Position numbers and translations under genes: made by a program. Shown here piece after piece: positions 48,925-58,472 of a DNA stretch of 64,000 nt. Source of the DNA: Shewanella sp. c952 (GTDB lineage Bacteria; Pseudomonadota; Gammaproteobacteria; Enterobacterales; Shewanellaceae); NCBI RefSeq assembly GCF_019654975.1, contig NZ_BPEW01000021.1:25623-89622 (forward strand), given 5' to 3'. Numbering within the stretch: position 1 is the stretch's first letter; each line of letters opens with the position of its first letter. Below the pieces are notes generated by a model. That model saw only the letters and a list, made by a program, of their open reading frames with translations. It was not told where the DNA came from and did no database searches.

Positions 48925-51579
48925 ATGAACATATTGAATCGTATTTCAATAAAGACAAGGATGTTGGCGCTAGTATTACTGCCGTTACTTTTTGCTGCAT
49001 TTCTCTCAGCATTAGAGATCCAAAAACAAACTAACAATGTACGCGCACTCAATACGCTCAATAGCAAAATTACTTTCCTTGAATCTTTCTCTGCACTCAA
49101 CATCAAAATAAATCAATCCAGAGAACAACTCTTTACCCAAGAGGAGTCATTTGAATTAGCAGACTTCACTCCCATTGTCGCAGAATTTGCAGTACTGCTT
49201 CCCAAAGCGTTTACCACTAAAAGCACTGACGACATTCAAGCGTGGTTTAACAGTACAAAAGAAGCGCTAACTGAATCGCCTGAGCTCACTAAAGAAAGCC
49301 TAATAGATTGGTCAACCTGGATGAGCGAATTGCAAGAACAAGCACTGATCGTACTAGAAAAAGATAAACTTGATGTGCCAGAACAAATTAACCAAAACCT
49401 CACCATATTATTTCAGTTACAGTGGCTGTCACTTTGGTCTGCCGAAGAAAAGTGGCTAATTAGCCAACTACTGACTAATCGCAATGATATTGAGCTCTTA
49501 AGTCAATTGAACATGAGCGCTGAAAGACAACAGCTTTATGTCGAACGTTTTATTAATATTAGCGCTAAACCAGCACAGGTCGACCTATTACTGAGCACTT
49601 TTTCCGACAAAGCATTTGAACAGAGCTATCAACTACGCAGTCATATCTTGCATGAAGAGTCATTGGTTGAAAGTCCTAAAGAAAGCCTCACAGCTTTTAG
49701 TCAAAGACTTAGCCTAATCCAATTTGTAGTCACCACCTTCTCAGAGAAACTGACCAGCAATATTCACAGTGAAATCGCCCAATCAAAAAATCTCATTATC
49801 GCTTTTTGTAGCGCTTTATTTGTGTCGCTATTTATCATCGCCACTATAGGCGCAAATCTATATCGACGTATCCTTTACTATCTGCAACATGTCATAAAAA
49901 CCATGTCTAAGATTGAGGAAACTCATGATTATTCGAACAAAATAAATGAAAACGGTAAAGATGAACTCAGCATCTTCTCCAAAAAACTCAATAACCTTAT
50001 TCATGAGAGATTCCTAAATGATGAGAAAATATTACGCGCCAAATCAGATGCAGAAAAAGCCAATCTAGCCAAAAGCTCTTTTTTAGCCAATATGTCTCAT
50101 GAGATTAGAACGCCTCTAAATGGCATCATAGGGATGTCTGAGATTCTGGCAGGCACTAAGCTAACACCAGTGCAAACAGAATATCTGCACACTATAGAAA
50201 CCTCATCGCACACTTTGCTATTGCTAATCAACGATATCTTAGACCTATCCAAAATAGAGTCCGGAAACCTATCGATAACCAATACCGATACCAATATTGC
50301 GGAGGTGGTTTATGACACTCTCACAATGGTATTAGCTAAGGTTTCTGAAAAAAATCTCGATTTACAAATTGATATTCCTCCCGAAACACCGCACCTTGTT
50401 TCACTCGATGAACACCGTATGCGGCAGGTGCTGATGAACCTGCTGTCGAATGCCGTGAAGTTTACAACTGAAGGTTTTATAAAAGTGGCTATCACCAGCC
50501 AGCTTGATGAACCGCCATACGCAAAAATGCAGATAAAAATCTATGATAGCGGCATAGGGATAGCTGCAGACAAACAGCAACAGATCTTCTCCCCATTTAC
50601 ACAGGAAGATGGCACTATCACTCGTCAGTTTGGTGGCACTGGCTTAGGTTTAGCCATTTGTAAGCAACTCGTGGAGTTGATGGGCGGAGATATACTAATT
50701 AGCTCAGAAAAAGGTAAAGGCAGCTGCTTCTCCGTTGAGCTAAAAGCACGCATAATTGCACAAGTCCCTCCCGTTAATAATGAATTCAAACACCTTACTT
50801 CAGCACTCATATCAAATGATAGCCATATTATCGATACCATTGATGATTCCTGTTTGAGGCAAGGGTTCAAGCTAAACTACCGATATCAATCCTGCTTCGA
50901 TCTACTACGAGACAAACAGAAGTTTGATCTATTATTCGTAGATAACTCATCAATCACCAGAGATGCCCTAACCACATTGCCAGAGGTGCTCTCCAAACAA
51001 GATATGTTTACCATCGCGGTTAATACCCCTTCAGAGCAAAGAGCCCTCGACAATATCGACTCAACAATCACTTTGCCACTTCTAGGTAGACGCTTTAACA
51101 ATGCTATTCGAAATGGCATTGAAAATAGAATACTGCGCAACGAATCCCAGATAACAACAGCAAAAACACCAACCGATGGCAATGACGACCAAGTAAAAAT
51201 CGTTATTCTTATTGTCGAAGACAATCTCGTGAATCAAAAAGTAGCTTCACTGCTCGTCAAGCAAGCGGGATTTGATTTCGTTATTGCCAATAATGGTCTG
51301 GAAGCCCTTGATTTCATCAGTAAAGGAGAAGTAATCAATGCTATTTTAATGGATTGTATGATGCCCGTAATGGATGGGTTTACTGCCACAACTAAAATCA
51401 GAGAATGGGAAAAACAACACTCAGAGCAACGCCTGCCCATCATTGCACTTACCGCCAGCGTATTAGATCAAGACATCGAGAAATGCTATGAGTCGGGAAT
51501 GGACGACTACCTAGCCAAACCATTTAAGAAAGATGTACTGCTCGATAAGCTCAAACAAGTTTCTAAACGCGCAAGTTAA
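48925..51579 (+). CDS. Hybrid sensor histidine kinase
   Basis: With the ATG at 48925 after AAGGAG the protein has 884 residues. It has two transmembrane helices near residues 12-30 and 288-312 around a periplasmic sensor domain of about 255 residues, and a HAMP-like linker. The HisKA domain has the phospho-acceptor His392 in MSHEIRTPLNG. The HATPase has QVLMNLLSNAVKF, DSGIGIA and GGTGLGLAI. A degenerate receiver-like segment follows, then a full receiver with Asp810 in LMDCMMPVMDG. Phosphate would leave through an Hpt protein; the nearest is at 44152. The start at 48853 would add 24 polar residues and is rejected. Confidence 0.9.
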   Translation: MNILNRISIKTRMLALVLLPLLFAAFLSALEIQKQTNNVRALNTLNSKITFLESFSALNIKINQSREQLFTQEESFELADFTPIVAEFAVLLPKAFTTKSTDDIQAWFNSTKEALTESPELTKESLIDWSTWMSELQEQALIVLEKDKLDVPEQINQNLTILFQLQWLSLWSAEEKWLISQLLTNRNDIELLSQLNMSAERQQLYVERFINISAKPAQVDLLLSTFSDKAFEQSYQLRSHILHEESLVESPKESLTAFSQRLSLIQFVVTTFSEKLTSNIHSEIAQSKNLIIAFCSALFVSLFIIATIGANLYRRILYYLQHVIKTMSKIEETHDYSNKINENGKDELSIFSKKLNNLIHERFLNDEKILRAKSDAEKANLAKSSFLANMSHEIRTPLNGIIGMSEILAGTKLTPVQTEYLHTIETSSHTLLLLINDILDLSKIESGNLSITNTDTNIAEVVYDTLTMVLAKVSEKNLDLQIDIPPETPHLVSLDEHRMRQVLMNLLSNAVKFTTEGFIKVAITSQLDEPPYAKMQIKIYDSGIGIAADKQQQIFSPFTQEDGTITRQFGGTGLGLAICKQLVELMGGDILISSEKGKGSCFSVELKARIIAQVPPVNNEFKHLTSALISNDSHIIDTIDDSCLRQGFKLNYRYQSCFDLLRDKQKFDLLFVDNSSITRDALTTLPEVLSKQDMFTIAVNTPSEQRALDNIDSTITLPLLGRRFNNAIRNGIENRILRNESQITTAKTPTDGNDDQVKIVILIVEDNLVNQKVASLLVKQAGFDFVIANNGLEALDFISKGEVINAILMDCMMPVMDGFTATTKIREWEKQHSEQRLPIIALTASVLDQDIEKCYESGMDDYLAKPFKKDVLLDKLKQVSKRAS

Positions 51580-51607
51580 CACCCGCTGGAATAGCCCCAC
51601 CTAACCC

Positions 51608-51634
51608 GTCGGTGATTAATCAAGGATCACCGAC
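51608..51634. terminator. Hairpin after the hybrid kinase gene
   Basis: GTCGGTGAT (51608-51616) and ATCACCGAC (51626-51634) form a 9-bp perfect stem. It lacks a good T run, so it is a weak terminator candidate or a processing hairpin. Confidence 0.45.
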
Positions 51635-51726
51635 TACAATTTCATATGAAGCTGTCAACTAGCAACTCTCTATTTACAGACAACGAGCTTGCAACTCATA
51701 GCTTAATAGTATGAAATAACAACAAT

Positions 51727-52608
51727 ATGAATGAATTTAGTGATTTTGCAGCGCAAGGATATTGGTGGCTCTCTTTGCTTGGTGGTCTTCACTGCCTAGG
51801 CTTAGGTTTATACGTTCGTTATATTTACCATGAGAAAAATGGTAACCATAAAATATTGGGCAGTATTTTTAGCCTAATGGCGCTGTATTTCTTTACAGGC
51901 TTGCTCACTAAAGAAAATGCACCTGCACCGATACATTTCATCTATTTATTTATCATTCCCGTCTACTTCTTATTGATGCCTCTTCTTTATCTCTATTGCT
52001 ATAGAAGCTTACATGATGCAAGAAAACCCATGGGATTTTCACCTCATTTCTATCCAGCCTTTGTTGTCGCCCTAATCGTTATTGCGACGGCTATTTACCG
52101 TACTTTGAATCAGACCGGATTCCCTGAAATATCACTAAGTATTACGCCAGGTTTAAGCCACCTAAGCTTGCTTGGTGCAGCGCTACCCGCCATATTGTTT
52201 ATTCAAACTGCGCTGTATTTTTTCTTTATTCTGAAAATGCTAAGTCGCTATCCAGGACGAACATCTCGATTACATCAGGAAAGCCTGAAAGATATTAAGT
52301 TCAGATGGCTACTGGTACTAACACTGGCTTTAATGAGCAATTGGATTATTAGAGCGGCTTTGGTCATATTGCCCTTTTATTTTGGCGAACCGTTGGCAGG
52401 GGTGAATCATGCCGCCACCAAGTTGGTACTGCTACTAACGGTATATGTACTCGCGCTTTACGGTTTAAAACAGATCACCTATGCCGCATTTTTACGTGGA
52501 AGATTAACCCGTCCAACTGAAAAATCTCCCATGAAAGCCAGCCAACAACTACTCAACTCAGAAGAACTCGCTTACTTACAAAAACTGATGCAAGACGAAA
52601 AAAAATAA
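51727..52608 (+). CDS. 7TM membrane protein resembling the N-terminal half of AraC-type regulators
   Basis: The 293-residue protein has about seven membrane helices, then a cytoplasmic tail QLLNSEELAYLQKLMQDEKK and stops. In membrane-bound AraC-family regulators this same topology is followed by a linker of just this kind and then the DNA-binding domain. Here that domain is missing, and no frame after the stop codes for one. It is either a shortened relic or a 7TM protein with its own function. The downstream peptidase gene starts about 110 bases later. Confidence 0.6.
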   Translation: MNEFSDFAAQGYWWLSLLGGLHCLGLGLYVRYIYHEKNGNHKILGSIFSLMALYFFTGLLTKENAPAPIHFIYLFIIPVYFLLMPLLYLYCYRSLHDARKPMGFSPHFYPAFVVALIVIATAIYRTLNQTGFPEISLSITPGLSHLSLLGAALPAILFIQTALYFFFILKMLSRYPGRTSRLHQESLKDIKFRWLLVLTLALMSNWIIRAALVILPFYFGEPLAGVNHAATKLVLLLTVYVLALYGLKQITYAAFLRGRLTRPTEKSPMKASQQLLNSEELAYLQKLMQDEKK

Positions 52609-52716
52609 TGTTGTAACTCAGCTTATGTCGTGGATTTTACTACCCAAATTGCGATAGTGTACTTAGGTCTATTTCATTATAAAAAATACAGAAATACCGT
52701 GAAGGGTAGGAACAAC

Positions 52717-54786
52717 ATGAACAAATTGAACAAGCTCACTTTAATTGCGACCGCAATGACAGCTTTGCTCGGCAGCAGTATGTCGGTCTCCGCTGCTGAA
52801 AGAACTCATGACATTATCATCGATGATTTTTTCGATATTGGCGGTATGGGCTCTGTCACCCTCAGCCCTAGTGGTAAACAAGCCGTTTGGCTTGAATCTC
52901 GCTGGGATAAAGAGCTTGATAAAAGCCAACGAGACCTATGGATTCTCGATACCAAGTCTCGTCAAACAAAGCGGTTAACTTTCACCAACGAGAGTGAATC
53001 AAGCCCGCAATGGAGCCCAAATGGTGAGTACGTTTACTATTTAGGAAAAATAAAGCAAGCTGATGCTAAAGCACCTTATAACGGCAAAACTCAAGTATTT
53101 CGTATTTCGGTGAACAATGGCGACAGCCAACCGATGACCAAAGAGAAAGAGGGCGTCAGCAGCTTCGAGCTAAGCCACGACGGTAAAAGTTTATACTTTC
53201 TAGCCAATAAGACTGTAACAGATACCGACGAATGGGCATCAATGCGCGCCAGCCATAGTGCTCCTAAATATGGTCATGGTGAGCGTAAAACTAACCCGCT
53301 TTATCAGCTCGATCTAGAGCACTTTAAACAGCAATTACTGCTCGACGATGACAAAGTTGTTTGGGAATTTAAAGTCAATAACGACGGCAGTAAAATTGCC
53401 CGCATCACCACCACCGATAACGAACTCGTGTTCCTAGAAGGCTGGTCTGACGTTGAAGTTTTCAACACTAAAACCAAACAAAATGATGTATTAGCTGATG
53501 AACAATGGCGTGAAAAAGCCCCCTCACCGTATGGTTGGTTACTCGGTTTAGCTTGGCAAGAAAATAACACCGAATTGGCATTTAGAATCGACTTTGACGG
53601 CCACCCAGGTAAGCTATTTATTAATAACACCAAAGTAATCGATAAGCCGTCACTGGAAGTTTCACGCCCAGATCTGATCACTCTCACGGCAAGCGATCTC
53701 ACTTGGCGTCCAAATAGCGATGAAATCTGTTACCGCGGCGCCGATCACGCTCGAGTAAAACTGTTCTGTACCGAAATTGATGACGGCGAACAAGGTGATA
53801 CTCGCACCGTGATCCCGGGCGATATGGTTATAGGTAGTTATAGCTTTAGCCAAAATGGCAAGTCTGTCGCCTTCAGTCATAACGGTTTAAACCACTTCTA
53901 CGATATGTTTATTGCCGATGCTAACAGCAGCCGCGCGAAACCCCAGCGTTTAAGTAATATTAACCCTCAGGTTGATAGCTGGAAACTGCCTCAAGTGTCA
54001 GTCGTTAAATGGACAGCTCCCGATGGCTCAACGGTTGAAGGGATCTTAGACCTACCTGCAGACTATAAGAAAGAAGATGGTCCATTGCCATTGATCGTGC
54101 AAATCCATGGCGGCCCAACATCGGCAACACCTTATGCACTGCAGCACCGTTCTTACGGTCGCTCTACGTTTACCGCTAAAGGCTGGGCATTGTTATCACC
54201 AAACTACCGCGGCTCTACCGGCTATGGCGATAAGTTCCTAACCGATCTTGTCGGGCGTGAGCACGATATCGAAGTTAACGATATTATTGCTGGTGTTGAT
54301 CAGCTAATAGCTGATGGCATTGTCGATGGTGACAAAATGGCAGTGATGGGTTGGAGTAACGGTGGTTACCTAACTAACGCATTGATCAGTACCACTGAAC
54401 GCTTTAAAGCGGCGAGCTCTGGCGCTGGTGTGTTTGATCAACGCTTGCAGTGGATGCTAGAAGATACTCCCGGTCATGTGGTTAACTTTATGGAAGGCCT
54501 ACCTTGGGAAAAACCTGACGCTTACACCCACGGCTCTACGCTCAGCCACGCTGACAAAATCAAAACACCAACGCTTATCCACATTGGTGAAGGCGATCAA
54601 CGCGTACCACTCGGGCATGCACAGGGTCTTTATCGTGCACTTAAGCACTACTTAGACGTACCTGTCGAGCTTGTGGTTTACCCAGGTGAAGGTCATGGCT
54701 TGAGCAAGTATCAACACCGTAAAGCTAAGATGGAATGGGATCAGAAATGGTTCGAACATTATGTATTAGGTAAGCCAGCCGAATAA
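52717..54786 (+). CDS. Secreted S9-family peptidase
   Basis: The 689-residue protein has a signal peptide (LTLIATAMTALLGSSMSVSAA), a beta-propeller region with repeats such as VTLSPSGKQAVWLESRWD and SPQWSPNGEYVYYLG, and a hydrolase domain. The catalytic serine is in MGWSNGGYLTNA, the oxyanion region in VQIHGGPTSATP, and the histidine in GEGHGLSKYQH. It should cut short peptides in the periplasm, as inferred for the protein at 18209. The ATG follows GGGTAGGA; the ORF start 29 codons upstream lacks a signal peptide in frame. Confidence 0.88.
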   Translation: MNKLNKLTLIATAMTALLGSSMSVSAAERTHDIIIDDFFDIGGMGSVTLSPSGKQAVWLESRWDKELDKSQRDLWILDTKSRQTKRLTFTNESESSPQWSPNGEYVYYLGKIKQADAKAPYNGKTQVFRISVNNGDSQPMTKEKEGVSSFELSHDGKSLYFLANKTVTDTDEWASMRASHSAPKYGHGERKTNPLYQLDLEHFKQQLLLDDDKVVWEFKVNNDGSKIARITTTDNELVFLEGWSDVEVFNTKTKQNDVLADEQWREKAPSPYGWLLGLAWQENNTELAFRIDFDGHPGKLFINNTKVIDKPSLEVSRPDLITLTASDLTWRPNSDEICYRGADHARVKLFCTEIDDGEQGDTRTVIPGDMVIGSYSFSQNGKSVAFSHNGLNHFYDMFIADANSSRAKPQRLSNINPQVDSWKLPQVSVVKWTAPDGSTVEGILDLPADYKKEDGPLPLIVQIHGGPTSATPYALQHRSYGRSTFTAKGWALLSPNYRGSTGYGDKFLTDLVGREHDIEVNDIIAGVDQLIADGIVDGDKMAVMGWSNGGYLTNALISTTERFKAASSGAGVFDQRLQWMLEDTPGHVVNFMEGLPWEKPDAYTHGSTLSHADKIKTPTLIHIGEGDQRVPLGHAQGLYRALKHYLDVPVELVVYPGEGHGLSKYQHRKAKMEWDQKWFEHYVLGKPAE

Positions 54787-54804
54787 GCTTGTCTGCTACA
54801 TGTA

Positions 54805-54830
54805 TAAAAGCGCCTCATTAGGCGCTTTTA
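54805..54830 (+). terminator. Terminator after the S9 peptidase gene
   Basis: TAAAAGCGCC and GGCGCTTTTA form a 10-bp perfect stem with a 6-base loop, followed by T residues. Confidence 0.85.
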
Positions 54831-54942
54831 TTTTGTCTTTTTAATGAGATAGAAATCGATACAAAAAGCCATTCATTTTCGGTTCAGAATGGGTATGCTA
54901 GTGTTTATACTCATTTGTAGTTTGCTAGATAAGGATAGTTTT

Positions 54943-55509
54943 ATGACGAGCTTAATCAAACGCATCTCCAGCAGCATTTTTCTAGTCGCCAGTATGTTAA
55001 TAGCACCACAAGCATTAGCAGAAGATGGTTATAGCCAAGCTAAGAGTACTTTCCAGCAAGCAAATCAAACCCAGAAATTCTTCGACACTGCCTATGGTTA
55101 CGCACTTTTCCCAACCGTAGGTAAAGGCGGAATAGGCATAGGGGCCGCGTATGGCAAAGGCCGTGTTTACCAAGGCGGTAGCTATAAGGGCGACACCAGT
55201 CTGACTCAAGTTTCTTTTGGCTTTCAACTTGGTGGCCAAGCCTACAGTGAGATCATCTTCTTTAAAGATGAATCCGCTTACAAAGACTTTACCAGTGGTA
55301 GCTTTGAGTTTGGCGCACAAGCATCAGCGGTTGCCATCAATATAGGCGCGAATGCTCAAGCTGGTACAACTGGCAACTCAGCAGGAGCGGGGAAAAAAGC
55401 CGCTACAGCAGCATACATAAATGGTATGGCAGTCTTTACTGTAGCCAAAGGTGGATTGATGTTTGAAGCAGCATTAGCAGGACAATCTTTTACCTTTGAA
55501 GAGAAATAG
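54943..55509 (+). CDS. SYLF/Ysc84-type lipid-binding secreted protein
   Basis: The 188-residue protein has a signal peptide ending near QALA, then the SYLF-type segment FFDTAYGYALFPTVGKGGIGIGAAYGKGRVYQGG, and later LGGQAYSEIIFFKDESAYKDF. SYLF proteins bind phosphoinositide or other lipids in eukaryotes; the bacterial role is unknown. AAGGATAG precedes the ATG; the upstream in-frame ATG would bury the signal. A strong terminator follows. Confidence 0.85.
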   Translation: MTSLIKRISSSIFLVASMLIAPQALAEDGYSQAKSTFQQANQTQKFFDTAYGYALFPTVGKGGIGIGAAYGKGRVYQGGSYKGDTSLTQVSFGFQLGGQAYSEIIFFKDESAYKDFTSGSFEFGAQASAVAINIGANAQAGTTGNSAGAGKKAATAAYINGMAVFTVAKGGLMFEAALAGQSFTFEEK

Positions 55510-55536
55510 CCAATAAAGCTGAGTAATATTCTAATC

Positions 55537-55573
55537 AAAAAGCCTGCCGCTCATTACAAGCGGCAGGCTTTTT
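55537..55573. terminator. Strong bidirectional terminator
   Basis: A 15-bp perfect stem (AAAAAGCCTGCCGCT at 55537-55551, AGCGGCAGGCTTTTT at 55559-55573) lies between the SYLF gene and the convergent MarR gene. Confidence 0.9.
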
Positions 55574-55604
55574 AATATTTAACGTCTAAACCCAGTAGGT
55601 GCTA

Positions 55605-56144
55605 TCAGTTTTTACTCGCTCCCATAAACTGAATTCTTGTCGGATAAGTTTCACCATTGCTGTTCATGCTTTGCGTAATCCGCTGCATCAAACCATCTAG
55701 TTGGGTTAAATCTTCAGAACTTAGCGCGGCAACCATCCGTTTTTCCCGCTGATGCAGTACAGGCATTATTTCTTCAACCAACAACTTACCTTTTTGCGAC
55801 AACTTAACTAACTTACTGCGTTTATCATCTGGGTTTTCACAGCGTTCAATTAACGCTTCTTTTTCCAATCGAGTCAGTACTTTTGTCAGCCCGCCCGAGC
55901 TGAACAACATGCTTTGGTACAGCTCTGTTGGCGACAGCACGTGCGGCGATGGGTTACGGCGCAAACTGGACAACAGATTGAAATCTGAACTTTGTAATCC
56001 GTAAGACTCAACACACTCTTTAATTATCTGAATAAAAATATTGTTTACTTGCGTCAATCGCAATAAAGCTGGGTATGAGGTTGCTGCACACTCAGGCCAA
56101 TTCGCGTCATTCTGTTGCAAAATGTCTTCCATGCACTTTTCCAC
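55605..56144 (-). CDS. MarR-family transcriptional regulator
   Basis: The 179-residue protein has the winged-helix core of MarR: FNLLSSLRRNP, LSPTELYQSMLFSSGGLTKVLTRLEKEALIERC and the wing NPDDKRSKLVKLSQKG. The start is either GTG at 56144, with GAGG eight bases before, or ATG at 56132. Two palindromes that look like its operator lie 40-90 bases upstream, so it probably represses itself. The effector and other targets are unknown. Confidence 0.9.
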   Translation of the reverse strand: MEKCMEDILQQNDANWPECAATSYPALLRLTQVNNIFIQIIKECVESYGLQSSDFNLLSSLRRNPSPHVLSPTELYQSMLFSSGGLTKVLTRLEKEALIERCENPDDKRSKLVKLSQKGKLLVEEIMPVLHQREKRMVAALSSEDLTQLDGLMQRITQSMNSNGETYPTRIQFMGASKN

Positions 56145-56182
56145 TTGTTCTACCTCTCACTTTTATTCATTGATCACCATTA

Positions 56183-56232
56183 TATCTTGCGAGAAAGATA
56201 AACGCCATCTAGTATCTTTCTAGAAAGATACT
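56183..56232. promoter_or_regulatory. Two palindromic operators upstream of the MarR gene
   Basis: A perfect 22-bp palindrome AGTATCTTTCTAGAAAGATACT occupies 56211-56232. A second copy with one changed pair, TATCTTGCGAGAAAGATA, occupies 56183-56200. Their centres are 30 bases apart, about three helix turns. This is typical of a MarR-type dimer operator pair; the assignment to this regulator is inferred from position. Confidence 0.75.
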
Positions 56233-56854
56233 TTGACGATAAGCTGATAATGCCAAAAATTTTGGGCTCACACTATTTAGTGATGAAATAAATAAGCTAA
56301 TAATCAAAGCTTTAAAAATAAACAGTAACGCTGTTTATGTTGAACATGCACAGACTGTTATTTGTGGCAGAGATCAGCAGCCAGTCAGTTAATTGGATTT
56401 ATCGCGAATTTTTTAGCATTTTTAAACTGCCTGAACTGAATTCAGCTTTAGCAGCACATTTGCAAAACTAGGCATTTGATACGTTTTGCCAGTAAAAATT
56501 GATTATGCATAACCCTCAGTTAACTGATCACTGCTAGCAACCATGCTTACAGTGCAAGTAAGCGCGATGCTTAACACAACAATCGGTCGATGCATTCTCT
56601 AGGTCTCAAATACTCGCTTGCTGCTTTGCTAATGAGAAAAGCGACAAGCAAACCTTATTAAAACAGTAACGGTTATGGCAAAAAGTGGCTTAAACACTGA
56701 AGTGTAGCCCTAGTCCAACCGTACACAGCTGAGTAGCAGACCCGCTACTTGCACAGCAAGACTGACTTTGTGGTTAAACAAACAGACTCACTGCGCAAGT
56801 GGCATAACCCGCGCTATCCAAAGAGAGAGCGTGTATAACAAAGAGAGTGATGAG
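56233..56854. other. Gene-poor spacer between the MarR and octaheme genes
   Basis: No established gene is seen. Two weak reading frames exist: a 44-residue plus-strand frame near 56338, without a ribosome-binding site, and a 30-residue minus-strand frame at 56503-56595 with a signal-peptide-like start. The octaheme promoter should lie here; no clear boxes were found. Confidence 0.45.
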
Positions 56855-58381
56855 ATGGGAATGTTTAAAGCAGCATCCTTAACAATGATGATGGGGCTTA
56901 CCGTAGTGGGTTGCGGTAGCGATGATTCACCTGATGTAGAAAATAGACCGCCAGTCGCTGTGCCTGATACCGCAGCAGCTGTAGCCGAAGGCGCACCAAT
57001 TCGTATCAATGTACTCGCCAATGATTATGATCCAGATGGCGATGCTATCGAGATAGTCGATTTTGTCATTACTGATGGCAGCGGCTCTGTATCCCAGAGC
57101 AATGACGACTTATTGTTCACACCAGAATCTGCTGGCACGACGTTAATCAACTACACCATATCCGATCCCCATGGTGCAACTGACTCAACCACAGTGACTA
57201 TCACAGTCACCAATCCCGAGCCAGAAATCGCTGAATATGTAGGTTCAAATACCTGTGTTGGTTGCCACAGCGACAAAGCCACCTTTTTCGAAACTGGGCA
57301 TAACTTTAAGTTGAATAAAGTGGTCGACAGTAAAGCACCTGAGTATCCATTTAGCTCGATAGACGGCGCGGTTGAGCTTATGCATGGTGTCAACAATAGC
57401 ACTGGTACACCGAATGACTGGAATGACATCAGCTACGTCATCGGTGGCTACGATACTTGGGCGAATTTCCTCGATAAAGACGGTTTTATTCTGACTGGAA
57501 CCGGTGTAGCAGTATCAATGCCACACAATGGCGAAGATATTACAATCAACCATATGCAGGGTTACATGCCTAATGCCGCACCAGACTCACAGCCATTCGA
57601 CTGTGGCATATGCCACTCAACGGGCTGGAAAGACTACACGCCAGACTCAGATCTAAACCCTAACCATCAAGATGGTCTTAAAGGTTTTGCAGGCACTTAT
57701 AATCAGCCTGGAATCCAGTGTGAAGCTTGTCATGGTGCCGGTAGTATACATATTAAAACCATGTCAGCAGACGATATTTCACGTGTCGCTAAAGGACGCT
57801 TAACCGCTGATCTTGTTAAAGATGACATGGGTTATGGTTTAGCCATTACCTGCTCAGAGTGTCACAGCAAGAAAACCAACCGTCACTACCCAGACTTTGT
57901 CAGTGAACACAATAAAGACTTTGGTGGCGACAGCATTGGTGGCCGCACGATTCCGTACTTTGACGGCGGCCGAGTGGCTGGTGATGCAATGTTAGGCTTA
58001 GATGCTAATACTGGCGAAATGACAGGTAAAAAGCATGATATGGCTTGCCATACTTGCCATAACCCTCACCGCTCAAAAGCCAATACCGATCAGCCAGGTC
58101 ACGAAGATGCGATGCTAAAAGAGTGTAGTGATTGTCATGGTGATAAAGGCTTTACTCCCGATCTACAAGTACACGCATTCGTGGCAAAATGTACCACTTG
58201 TCACATGCCAAAGAGCAATCACTTCTTTAGAATTAATCTAGAGTTCCCATCGGCGAGTCCAGAAAATTTCTCTGATGACGGCATGTATGTACAGCCTTGG
58301 AATGTTGCTAAAGATAGTTGTGGCAGCTGTCATGATGATTATGACGAGCGTGCAGCAATCATTGAAAAAATGCACCAATAA
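56855..58381 (+). CDS. Octaheme c-type cytochrome lipoprotein with Ig-like domain
   Basis: The 508-residue protein has a lipoprotein signal (MGMFKAASLTMMMGLTVVGC) and an N-terminal Ig/cadherin-like domain of about 90 residues (VLANDYDPDGDAIEIVDF, TDSTTVTITVTN). Eight CxxCH heme sites follow: CVGCH, CGICH, CEACH, CSECH, CHTCH, CSDCH, CTTCH and CGSCH. It should carry electrons on a membrane surface in anaerobic respiration. No CxxCK site is seen, which argues against an octaheme nitrite or tetrathionate reductase active site. The ATG at 56855 is preferred over longer starts that would hide the signal peptide. Confidence 0.88.
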   Translation: MGMFKAASLTMMMGLTVVGCGSDDSPDVENRPPVAVPDTAAAVAEGAPIRINVLANDYDPDGDAIEIVDFVITDGSGSVSQSNDDLLFTPESAGTTLINYTISDPHGATDSTTVTITVTNPEPEIAEYVGSNTCVGCHSDKATFFETGHNFKLNKVVDSKAPEYPFSSIDGAVELMHGVNNSTGTPNDWNDISYVIGGYDTWANFLDKDGFILTGTGVAVSMPHNGEDITINHMQGYMPNAAPDSQPFDCGICHSTGWKDYTPDSDLNPNHQDGLKGFAGTYNQPGIQCEACHGAGSIHIKTMSADDISRVAKGRLTADLVKDDMGYGLAITCSECHSKKTNRHYPDFVSEHNKDFGGDSIGGRTIPYFDGGRVAGDAMLGLDANTGEMTGKKHDMACHTCHNPHRSKANTDQPGHEDAMLKECSDCHGDKGFTPDLQVHAFVAKCTTCHMPKSNHFFRINLEFPSASPENFSDDGMYVQPWNVAKDSCGSCHDDYDERAAIIEKMHQ

Positions 58382-58407
58382 GCTAAATCAATAAACGAGC
58401 TCAAAAC

Positions 58408-58438
58408 AAAAGCCAATTAGCATCGCTAATTGGCTTTT
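58408..58438. terminator. Bidirectional terminator after the octaheme gene
   Basis: AAAAGCCAATTAGC (58408-58421) and GCTAATTGGCTTTT (58425-58438) form a 14-bp perfect stem with a 3-base loop between two convergent genes. Confidence 0.9.
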
Positions 58439-58472
58439 ATATGTTGAAACCCTAGTGTTAGCTAGCCTATAA

